Shown here: positions 1-5,343 of the stretch, one piece after another | Position numbering within the stretch: the stretch's first letter is position 1 | Layout: each line of letters opens with the position of its first letter | Assembly (NCBI GenBank): GCA_900550505.1 | Contig: URSI01000079.1 | Coordinates: 1-6,063 of the forward strand | Length of the DNA stretch: 6,063 nucleotides | DNA from: an uncultured Eubacteriales bacterium | GTDB lineage: Bacteria; Bacillota; Clostridia; Oscillospirales; CAG-382 | Direction of reading: 5' to 3' | Translations under genes and position numbers: made by a program | Notes under the pieces: model-generated | What the model was told of the DNA's origin: nothing | What the model saw: only the letters and a program-made list of their open reading frames with translations | Databases searched by the model: none

Positions 1-327
1 CACGATGTCGTTATATTTACCACCGGCATACAGCTCACAATACACGAGATCCCAATTATACCGCTGTTCCTTTTCGTTCCAGTCCATCGGGACCCCGCGG
101 CCGTAATCTTCTACCGACATGGAATGATCGTTATATACGGTTATATCGATCTTTTTGCCGTACCCCTCACGCGCTTCATCAATGGCATTTGAAAGTATCT
201 CAAAGAAGGAATGCTCACACCCCTCAATGCCGTCAGAACCGAAAATCACGGCAGGGCGCTTTCGAACTCTGTCGGCGCCCTTCAATGATGTTATCGTCTG
301 GTCGAAATCAAGTTTAGTTTTAGCCAT
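1..327 (-). CDS. parE: DNA topoisomerase type IIA subunit B, ParE-like (partial, N-terminal 109 residues)
   Basis: This is the ATP-hydrolysing subunit of a type IIA topoisomerase, which acts on the chromosome with a GyrA/ParC partner. Only residues 1-109 of a normally ~630-650-residue protein are here; the gene runs off the left edge. The GHKL (Bergerat) ATPase fold is visible: the N-box E43-I-L-S-N47-A-I-D50, with E43 as the expected catalytic base and N47 as a Mg ligand, and the G1 box D74-Y-G-R-G-V-P80. The segment L-Y-A-G-G-K104 corresponds to LHAGGK of gyrase B. The stretch between these boxes (NEKEQRYNWDLVYCELY) differs from canonical GyrB and resembles the second, ParE-type subunit of Clostridia from memory, so ParE is favoured over GyrB. 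The ATG at 327 follows a weak SD (GACGGA). The gene starts 61 bp after trpS with no visible terminator between them, so cotranscription is possible. Confidence 0.85.
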   Translation of the reverse strand, partial: MAKTKLDFDQTITSLKGADRVRKRPAVIFGSDGIEGCEHSFFEILSNAIDEAREGYGKKIDITVYNDHSMSVEDYGRGVPMDWNEKEQRYNWDLVYCELYAGGKYNDIV

Positions 328-388
328 CTGTTTTTCCGTCTCTTTGATTTTTTACTTAAATGAAATGCCGTATTCCGTATTGAACCCG
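328..388 (-). other. Short trpS-parE intergenic gap without a terminator
   Basis: The 61 bp between the trpS stop and the parE-like ATG are AT-rich near the ATG and contain a short tandem ATACGG repeat, but no hairpin with a U-tract and no convincing -35/-10 pair. Read-through from trpS into parE is therefore the simplest reading. A weak internal promoter cannot be excluded. Confidence 0.5.
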
Positions 389-1402
389 TTATCGCCCCGA
401 CGCAACAAGCCCTATTTTGCGATAAACCTTGCTCAGAGTTTTTCTTGCCAAATAAGCAGCACGCTGCGCACCTTCGGCCAGCACTGCGTCAAGTTGTGCC
501 TTGTCCGACATATAAGTATTGACCTTGTCCTGAAGCTCTGAAAGTTTCTCGGCACAAACCTCACCTACGGCAAGCTTAAACTCACCGTATCCACGGCCGC
601 AAAACTCGCTGACCGCCTCATCGGTAGTTTTTCCGGTAAACCCGCAGTATATCGAGATGAGATTTGATATACCTTCTTTACCTTCCCCACAGCATATCTC
701 ATGACCGGAGTCAGTAACGGCGCGCTTAAATTTGCGCATCACGGTATCGCGTGTATCGAGTAATGCCACACTTCCGTCCCCGGTATCTGATTTTGACATT
801 TTGCTGAACGGGTCCTGAAGAGACATGATACGGCTGCCGATTTTAGGTATGTACGCCTCCGGCATTTTAAAAGTATCACCGTATACTCCGTTGAAGCGAG
901 CAGCTATATCTCTTGTAAGCTCTATGTGCTGACGCTGATCCTCACCCACGGGCACCAGATCTGTCTGGTAAAGCAATATATCGGACGCCATTAGAACGGG
1001 GTACGTAAACAGACCTGCGTTGATGTTGTTGCTGTGCTTAGCGCTTTTGTCCTTAAACTGCGTCATACGGGACAACTCACCGAACATCGTACTGCATCCA
1101 AGCACCCACGAAAGCTCTGTATGAGCCGGCACATGGCTCTGTATAAATATTATGTTCTCGGTCGGGTCAATACCGCAGGCCATATAAATCGCAAGTGTCT
1201 GATATGAACGACGCCGCAACTCAGCCGGATCCTGTTTCACGGTTATCGCGTGCAGGTCAACTATACAAAAAAGGCAGTCATAACTGTGTTGCAGCTCGTT
1301 CCAGGTACGTATCGCGCCAAGATAATTACCTATCGTCAGGATACCGCTGGGCTGTATCCCTGAAAAAATTATCTTCTTTGTCGTTGCTTCGTTTTTGTCC
1401 AT
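389..1402 (-). CDS. trpS: Tryptophanyl-tRNA synthetase (TrpRS)
   Basis: This cytoplasmic class Ic aminoacyl-tRNA synthetase charges tRNA-Trp with tryptophan using ATP. The 337-residue product has the usual bacterial TrpRS length. The Rossmann catalytic domain opens with Q17-P-S-G20 followed by T23-I-G-N26, the TrpRS version of the HIGH signature. D49-L-H-A-I-T54 follows, then the amino-acid-pocket segment A139-S-D141-I-L-L-Y, then G153-E-D-Q156 and a perfect K201-M-S-K-S205 loop. The C-terminal helical part carries the anticodon-recognition region. The ATG at 1402 is preceded by a strong SD (AAGAGGTGAT, 1408-1417) that overlaps the TAA stop of the upstream aminotransferase gene; the gap is 13 bp, so the two genes are cotranscribed and probably translationally coupled. 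No T-box leader lies directly upstream, as is common for Firmicute trpS genes. Confidence 0.97.
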   Translation of the reverse strand: MDKNEATTKKIIFSGIQPSGILTIGNYLGAIRTWNELQHSYDCLFCIVDLHAITVKQDPAELRRRSYQTLAIYMACGIDPTENIIFIQSHVPAHTELSWVLGCSTMFGELSRMTQFKDKSAKHSNNINAGLFTYPVLMASDILLYQTDLVPVGEDQRQHIELTRDIAARFNGVYGDTFKMPEAYIPKIGSRIMSLQDPFSKMSKSDTGDGSVALLDTRDTVMRKFKRAVTDSGHEICCGEGKEGISNLISIYCGFTGKTTDEAVSEFCGRGYGEFKLAVGEVCAEKLSELQDKVNTYMSDKAQLDAVLAEGAQRAAYLARKTLSKVYRKIGLVASGR

Positions 1403-1415
1403 CGCGGATCACCTC

Positions 1416-2603
1416 TTACTTAAGCGATTTGACCGCTTCGGCGAGTCTTTCGACACCCGTGACGATCTGTTCATCAGTAGGCGTGGAATAGTTCAGTCTG
1501 CAGGAACTTGACGCTTTCCCCTGCTCAGGCATGAACGTGCTCCCCGGCACCACCGCCACCTTTTTACCTGCTGCAATTTTGGCAAATTCGTCTCCGTCAT
1601 ATTTCCCGGGCAATGTCATCCAGATAAACAAACCGCCCTGCGGTCGTGTATAATGCACGAAGTCCGGCATATTTTTATCGAGCTCACTCAGCATCAAAGA
1701 CGACTTATGCGCGTATATGCGCCGTATTCCGGCAATATGGTCGTCAAGCCCGTAACGAGATATAAACTCTGAGCAAAGCATCTGAAAGAAAATATTCGTG
1801 TGAACATCGTTGACCTGCTTTGTGACAACCACCTTTTGGATTATCTCCGCAGGACCGCAGAGAAATCCCACACGCATACCTGCGGAAAGAACCTTTGAAA
1901 AAGAGGAGCAATAAACCACTATGCCCTCGGTATCCAGACTTTTGATGGTCGGAACATTCTCACCGGAAAACCTCAGCTCTCCGTATGGATTGTCCTCAAG
2001 TATCACTACACCGTACCTTTTTGCAAGCTCATAAACAGCCTGCCTCTTTTTGAGCGATGTAGTGATGCCTGCAGGATTTTGAAAGGTGGGAATAAGATAC
2101 ATCAGCTTTACATTACGCGACTCCTTGAGCGCCTTTTCAAGCATTTCGAGATTGATCCCATCCTCATCAAGATCCACACCCACCAGATTCAAATTGTAGG
2201 ATCTGAACGCATTCAGCGCACCGATAAAAGACGGACGCTCACATATCACCGTATCGCCTTCATTACAGAGACATTTCGCAGTCAAATCTATTCCCTGCTG
2301 TCCGCCAGTAGTAACGATAGTCATATTTGAATCAGCATCGATCCCGTAAACGCTGCAAAGTCTTGACTCTATCTGTTTACGCAGAGGAGTGTATCCCTCG
2401 GTAACGCTGTACTGAAGAGCTGCAGTACTGTTGTTTGCGAATATATCGGCGCTTATCTCCGCCATTTGTTTCACAGGAAAAGACTCTGCCGCAGGATTCC
2501 CGGCAGCAAATGAAATCACCTCGGGATCCGTAAGTGACTTGAAAATCTCGCGGATGGCAGAGGGCTTCATATCCTTTACCTTATCTGAAAATGAATACTG
2601 CAT
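1416..2603 (-). CDS. PLP-dependent aminotransferase, class I/II, LysN/Aro8-like
   Basis: This is a fold-type I aminotransferase that moves an amino group between an amino acid and a 2-oxo acid through pyridoxal phosphate. At 395 residues it has the full family length. The visible landmarks are G100-G-Q-Q-G104 (PLP phosphate-binding turn), N176-P-A-G179, D204-N-P-Y207 (D204 pairs with the pyridine nitrogen, Y207 with the PLP O3'), S233-S-F-S-K237 with K237 as the Schiff-base lysine, and R369 in RLNYS as the substrate carboxylate-binding arginine. The N-terminal part (FAAGNPAAESFP) and overall pattern match the 2-aminoadipate/aromatic aminotransferase group related to the MocR catalytic domain, but there is no winged-helix domain, so this is an enzyme and not a MocR regulator. 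The substrate cannot be read from sequence: 2-aminoadipate, aromatic or branched-chain amino acids are all plausible. The start at 2603 is supported by an SD (GAAAGG, 2612-2617) 8 nt upstream. It is the first gene of a unit with trpS. Confidence 0.93.
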   Translation of the reverse strand: MQYSFSDKVKDMKPSAIREIFKSLTDPEVISFAAGNPAAESFPVKQMAEISADIFANNSTAALQYSVTEGYTPLRKQIESRLCSVYGIDADSNMTIVTTGGQQGIDLTAKCLCNEGDTVICERPSFIGALNAFRSYNLNLVGVDLDEDGINLEMLEKALKESRNVKLMYLIPTFQNPAGITTSLKKRQAVYELAKRYGVVILEDNPYGELRFSGENVPTIKSLDTEGIVVYCSSFSKVLSAGMRVGFLCGPAEIIQKVVVTKQVNDVHTNIFFQMLCSEFISRYGLDDHIAGIRRIYAHKSSLMLSELDKNMPDFVHYTRPQGGLFIWMTLPGKYDGDEFAKIAAGKKVAVVPGSTFMPEQGKASSSCRLNYSTPTDEQIVTGVERLAEAVKSLK

Positions 2604-2633
2604 AGTGTATGCCTTTCAAGTTTATTTCAAAAT

Positions 2634-2662
2634 ATTGTACCATATCTGCATACTTATTTCAA
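2634..2662 (-). promoter_or_regulatory. Sigma-A promoter of the aminotransferase-trpS unit
   Basis: On the minus strand the -35 box TTGAAA (2657-2662), a 17-bp spacer and the -10 box TACAAT (2634-2639) form a near-consensus housekeeping promoter. The -10 is preceded by TGG, an extended -10 (TGn) element. The expected start is near 2627, leaving a 5' leader of only about 24 nt before the ATG at 2603. That is too short for a T-box or riboswitch. The promoter sits just downstream of the terminator of the preceding operon, as expected for an independent unit. Confidence 0.88.
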
Positions 2663-2669
2663 TAGGTAT
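2650..2669. promoter_or_regulatory. Candidate operator palindrome centred on the -35 box
   Basis: A 20-bp imperfect inverted repeat of the form ATAC-N-TATT-NN-AATA-N-GTAT has 8 of 10 base pairs matching between its arms. Its centre (2659/2660) coincides exactly with the centre of the -35 hexamer at 2657-2662. A dimeric repressor bound here would cover the -35 box. The region is AT-rich, so a chance palindrome is possible, and no cognate regulator is encoded in the window. Confidence 0.35.
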
Positions 2670-2705
2670 TCCCAAAAAACGAGCATTTTGCCTGCATATA
2701 AATCT

Positions 2706-2737
2706 AAAAAAACGGGCACCGTCATTTACGGTGCCCG
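2706..2737 (-). terminator. Rho-independent terminator of the pduL/NifU-like/GGGtGRT operon
   Basis: On the minus strand a perfect 10-bp GC-rich stem (CGGGCACCGT pairing with ACGGTGCCCG, 2713-2737) closes a 5-nt loop AAATG and is followed directly by seven U (2706-2712). It begins 17 nt after the stop codon at 2755. This is a textbook intrinsic terminator and separates the two transcription units. Confidence 0.96.
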
Positions 2738-2754
2738 ACTGAAACAGTATCAGA

Positions 2755-3756
2755 TCACTTTGACAATGCCATTGAGACCTCAACGGCGCAAGCTACTGTG
2801 GCGCCAACCATGGGATTGTTGCCCATACCGATAAGACCCATCATCTCAACATGTGCGGGAACGGAAGATGACCCGGCGAACTGCGCGTCGCCGTGCATTC
2901 TGCCCATACTGTCGGTAAGACCGTATGAGGCAGGTCCTGCCGCCACGTTATCCGGGTGCAGAGTCCGGCCGGTACCGCCGCCCGACGCGACCGAGAAATA
3001 TTTCTTACCGTTTTCTATCGCCCACTTCTTGTATGTGCCTGCCACAAGATGCTGGAACCTTGTGGGGTTGGTGGAGTTACCGGTGATAGAAACGTCAACG
3101 CTCTCGTGACGCATTATGGCAACGCCCTCAAGCACGTCATTTGCACCGTAGCATCTGACCTTTGAACGATCGCCGTCGGAATACTTCTTTGTGCCGACCA
3201 CGGAAAGCTCGTTATTGAAGAAGTCATATTCGGTCTGCACATAAGTGAAGCCGTTGATCCTCGAAATAATATAGGCGGCGTCCTTGCCGAGTCCGTTCAG
3301 TATTATCTGAAGCGGCTCCTTACGGACCTTGTTCGCTTTTTTCGCAATGCCTATCGCTCCTTCGGCAGCCGCAAAGGACTCATGACCGGCAAGGAAGCAA
3401 AAGCACTTTGTCTCCTCACGCAGAAGCATAGCGCCGAGATTTCCGTGTCCAAGCCCGACCTGTCTCGCTTCAGCGACCGAACCGGGTATACAAAAAGCCT
3501 GAAGACCTATACCAATAGCCTCAGCGGCATCCGGAGCGGACGCAGCGCCTTTTTTGAGCGCTATGGCGCAGCCCAAGGTATAAGCCCATACCGCATTTTC
3601 AAATGCAATGGGCTGCACACCCTTTACTATGGCCTCAACATCGATGCCGTAACCGAGACAAAAATCTTTCGTCTCCTCAATATTTTTAAACCCGTATTCG
3701 CCGATAACGGCGTTGATACGGTCGATCCTTCTTTCGTAACCTTCAAAAAGTGCCAT
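2755..3756 (-). CDS. GGGtGRT family protein of unknown function
   Basis: This 333-residue protein belongs to the family named for its motif, here G259-G-G-T-G-R-T265, followed by LHPDN, GLTDSMGRMHGD, QFAGSSSVPAHVEMMGLIGMGNNPMVG, the very conserved C-terminal signature. No enzymatic activity is known to me. The glycine-rich stretches (also GLGHGNLGAM at 101-110 and FLAGHESFAAAEGAIG at 121-136) suggest ligand or phosphate binding, which is inference. Seven cysteines (33, 63, 89, 118, 120, 202, 323) include the closely spaced C118-F-C120. No signal peptide or clear membrane span is seen, so it is likely cytoplasmic. The frame stays open upstream to an ATG at 3819 inside the NifU-like gene, but the start at 3756 (MALFEGYERRIDR) is preferred because TAAGGAGG lies 8 nt before it. 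It is the last gene of the operon, 13 bp after the NifU-like gene, a pairing that I recall as conserved in Clostridia. Confidence 0.92.
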   Translation of the reverse strand: MALFEGYERRIDRINAVIGEYGFKNIEETKDFCLGYGIDVEAIVKGVQPIAFENAVWAYTLGCAIALKKGAASAPDAAEAIGIGLQAFCIPGSVAEARQVGLGHGNLGAMLLREETKCFCFLAGHESFAAAEGAIGIAKKANKVRKEPLQIILNGLGKDAAYIISRINGFTYVQTEYDFFNNELSVVGTKKYSDGDRSKVRCYGANDVLEGVAIMRHESVDVSITGNSTNPTRFQHLVAGTYKKWAIENGKKYFSVASGGGTGRTLHPDNVAAGPASYGLTDSMGRMHGDAQFAGSSSVPAHVEMMGLIGMGNNPMVGATVACAVEVSMALSK

Positions 3757-3764
3757 TCTCAACG

Positions 3765-3772
3765 CCTCCTTA
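3765..3772 (-). promoter_or_regulatory. Shine-Dalgarno that fixes the GGGtGRT start and overlaps the upstream stop
   Basis: The octamer TAAGGAGG contains the TAA stop of the NifU-like gene and a full SD core ending 8 nt before the ATG at 3756. It selects this ATG over the upstream in-frame ATG at 3819 and suggests translational coupling, giving a fixed ratio of the two proteins. Confidence 0.9.
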
Positions 3773-4462
3773 TTCTTTACGGGGGTCAATATATTTGACC
3801 GCATCAGCATACCTGCCATAAGTTGACACGTTGCCTTCGTACGCTTCCTTAGGATCCTTACCGTTGCGGATCTGCTCCATCATTTTGCCGAGGTTCACAA
3901 ACTTATAACCTATGACTTCGTTATCGGCGTCAAGCCCGAGACTAAGGATATAGCCCTCTGCCATTTCCAAATAGCGAACTCCTTTGAGCTTCGACGCAAA
4001 TATCGTGCCGACCTGTGAGCGCTGTCCCTTGCCGAGGTCGTCAAGCGAAGCGCCTATGGGCAAACCGTTTTCGGAAAACGCCGTCTGCGTTCTTCCATAT
4101 ACCAGCTGCAGGAATATCTCTCTCATCGCAACGTTGATGGCGTCACAGACAAGATCCGTGTTCAAAGCCTCAAGTATCGTCTTCCCCTGCAATATCTCAG
4201 CAGCCATAGCGGCCGAATGGGTCATGCCGGAACATCCGGTAGTCTCGACAAGAGACTCTTCAATGATACCGTCCTTGACGTTCAGCGTCAGTTTACACAT
4301 TCCCTGCTGGGGTGCACACCAGCCGACACCGTGTGACAGACCGGAAATATCGCTGATCTGATATGGTTTTACCCACTTACCTTCCTCCGGTATAGGAGCG
4401 GGTCCGTGCTTGGGGCCTTTGGCGACCGTGCACATGTTTTCTACTTCTTGTGAATAGATCAT
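3770..4462 (-). CDS. NifU/IscU-like iron-sulfur cluster assembly scaffold homologue
   Basis: This 230-residue protein has an IscU/NifU-N-like region at about 45-130 and a family-specific C-terminal extension at about 135-230. The IscU-like strand pattern is clear: GWC49APQQGMC56KLTLNV, DGIIEE, ETTGC77SGMTHSAAMA, then GKTILEALNTDLVC106. C49 and C77 align with the first two scaffold cysteines of IscU. The Asp after the first cysteine (CGD in IscU) is replaced (CAP), and the third-cysteine region (HCS in IscU) reads VYGRTQTAFS with no cysteine; C56 and C106 are extra. It may therefore bind a cluster or metal differently from a housekeeping scaffold. No cysteine desulfurase is nearby. The start at 4462 has AGAAGGAG 6 nt upstream; the in-frame ATG at 4435 has a weaker SD. 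It sits 37 bp after pduL and 13 bp before the GGGtGRT gene, so it probably acts with the latter. The fold assignment is firm; the function is inferred. Confidence 0.88.
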   Translation of the reverse strand: MIYSQEVENMCTVAKGPKHGPAPIPEEGKWVKPYQISDISGLSHGVGWCAPQQGMCKLTLNVKDGIIEESLVETTGCSGMTHSAAMAAEILQGKTILEALNTDLVCDAINVAMREIFLQLVYGRTQTAFSENGLPIGASLDDLGKGQRSQVGTIFASKLKGVRYLEMAEGYILSLGLDADNEVIGYKFVNLGKMMEQIRNGKDPKEAYEGNVSTYGRYADAVKYIDPRKE

Positions 4463-4499
4463 GATTAACTCCTTCTATGTGTTTTATAAACCACTGTTT

Positions 4500-5072
4500 T
4501 TATTTGACTATCTCTCCGTAGACGACGCCGGAGGCGCAGGCTGCATTCGATTCATCGGTATCTATGTGCATCGCGGCATCAAACTTTTCACTGACCCTCA
4601 CGACAACGTCGCCGAATACAAGGCTTCGTCCATCAGTATCCACTCTTACGCTGACCACCTGCTTGTCCTTTACGCCAAACTCCTCTGCCTGCGCCGGCGT
4701 AAAGTGTATATGACGTTTTGCGGCGATGACGCCCTCGGAAATGTTGACCTCACCCTTATCGGTAAAAATACGGCAGCCGGATGTCCCCGCTATATCGCCT
4801 GATCCACGAACCAAAGCCGCAACTCCGAGAGTGCGTGCATCGGTAAGCGAGATTTCGACCTGCGTAGCCTTTCTTATCGGACCGAGTATCGAAACGTTCT
4901 TGATAACGCCTCTTGGTCCCTCTATATTCACCTTTTCCTCGCTCACGAACTGTCCGGGCTGTGAAAGCCACTTTTTCACCGTAAGTTCATATCCGTCCCC
5001 GTACAGTACGTCAAGATCGGCACGGGTCAAATGCACATGACGCGCGGATGTTTCAACGAGAATTTTGCTCAT
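4500..5072 (-). CDS. pduL: PduL-type phosphate propanoyltransferase / phosphotransacetylase
   Basis: This zinc enzyme interconverts acyl-CoA plus phosphate with acyl-phosphate plus CoA (propionyl-CoA or acetyl-CoA), linking CoA thioesters to substrate-level ATP formation through an acyl kinase. It is unrelated to Pta. The 190-residue product has both halves of the duplicated beta-barrel: S9-A-R-H12-V-H14-L-T, then R67 and E73 (RKATQVE), then K119-R-H121-I-H123-F-T-P, and H169 in AMHIDTDESNAA. These match the two-metal site and the catalytic arginine described for PduL structures. It starts almost directly at the catalytic domain, with no N-terminal encapsulation peptide, and no microcompartment shell genes are present, so a free cytosolic enzyme is likely. 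The ATG at 5072 has the SD AGAGGT (5084-5089) with an 11-nt spacing, longer than usual. It is the first gene of the operon. No acetate or propionate kinase is in the window. Confidence 0.95.
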   Translation of the reverse strand: MSKILVETSARHVHLTRADLDVLYGDGYELTVKKWLSQPGQFVSEEKVNIEGPRGVIKNVSILGPIRKATQVEISLTDARTLGVAALVRGSGDIAGTSGCRIFTDKGEVNISEGVIAAKRHIHFTPAQAEEFGVKDKQVVSVRVDTDGRSLVFGDVVVRVSEKFDAAMHIDTDESNAACASGVVYGEIVK

Positions 5073-5259
5073 TTTATATCACTACCTCTGACGTTATTCG
5101 CCGGCAACTCTGTACCTGAAGTCCACATACCGAAAATTCCGCCAAAGCGACGACTAACCACCGCATAAAACCATGCAACAGCATAAAGAAACGCGGTTCC
5201 GTCATAGACTTTGTCACGGTACGCAGCCTAACAAGCACAATACAGTTGCCTCGCACACA
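5073..5259 (-). promoter_or_regulatory. Long 5' leader of the pduL operon, unassigned
   Basis: From the predicted start near 5259 to the pduL ATG there are about 187 nt without a convincing gene. On the minus strand they contain a nested hairpin, with an outer stem at 5161-5166/5191-5196 (CCGCGU with AUGCGG, one G-U) and an inner stem AUGC-UGUU-GCAU at 5173-5184 that wobble pairs extend by two. A short CCGU/ACGG stem lies just upstream (5199-5202/5216-5219). No run of U follows any hairpin, so there is no internal terminator, and I see no clear sequestration of the pduL SD. I recognise no known riboswitch class. Two frames stay open across much of the region, one ending 1 nt before the pduL ATG and one overlapping it as ATGA, but neither has a good start site. 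Confidence 0.45.
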
Positions 5260-5265
5260 GAGCGT

Positions 5266-5294
5266 ATTATACAATAAAAATCGCCCGTTGTAAA
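5266..5294 (-). promoter_or_regulatory. Sigma-A promoter of the pduL operon, nested in a terminator
   Basis: On the minus strand the -35 box TTTACA (5289-5294, one mismatch to TTGACA), a 17-bp spacer and a perfect TATAAT (5266-5271) form a strong promoter candidate. The -35 box lies within the loop of the preceding gene's terminator hairpin, and the spacer contains the hairpin's 3' arm and its U-tract. The expected start is near 5259. Confidence 0.85.
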
Positions 5295-5304
5295 TAGCGG
5301 GCGA
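5276..5304 (-). terminator. Rho-independent terminator after the DUF624 gene
   Basis: On the minus strand the 7-bp stem TCGCCCG / CGGGCGA (5298-5304 with 5281-5287) encloses a 10-nt loop and is followed by UUUUU (5276-5280) and further AU-rich sequence. It lies about 40 nt after the TGA at 5344-5346. On the plus strand the hairpin is followed by AAAGAATTTTT, so it could work weakly in both directions, although there is no gene on that strand to need it. Confidence 0.88.
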
Positions 5305-5343
5305 AAGAATTTTTAAACTTTTTTAAAGCAGCGTTCAGTTGCA

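Noticed and set aside
328..388. A promoter or terminator between trpS and the parE-like gene
   Set aside because: The best -35/-10 pair (TTCAAT, 17 bp, ATTTAA) is poor, and there is no stem with a U-tract.
2604..2705. Possible T-box or other amino-acid-responsive leader ahead of the aminotransferase-trpS unit
   Set aside because: The promoter leaves only about 24 nt of leader, and no specifier stem, T-box sequence or antiterminator/terminator pair is present.
3382..3798. Plus-strand open frame of 138 codons opposite the GGGtGRT gene
   Set aside because: It lies entirely antisense to the clearly coding GGGtGRT frame and the end of the NifU-like gene; its translation resembles no family I know. 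The same applies to the other plus-strand frames opposite trpS, the aminotransferase, the NifU-like gene and pduL.
3757..3819. Longer GGGtGRT protein starting at the ATG at 3819
   Set aside because: It would add 21 residues overlapping the NifU-like gene by 50 bp, whereas the ATG at 3756 has a near-perfect SD 8 nt away and a family-like N-terminus.
4463..4499. A regulatory element in the pduL to NifU-like gap
   Set aside because: The 37 bp contain only an AT-rich stretch and the SD AGAAGGAG; no hairpin terminator or promoter is visible.
5074..5274. A 66-residue minus-strand frame beginning at a TTG at 5274
   Set aside because: The first codons contain the TATAAT box itself, so this start would lie upstream of the predicted transcript start. 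There is no SD, and internal ATGs at 5205, 5184 and 5166 also lack one.
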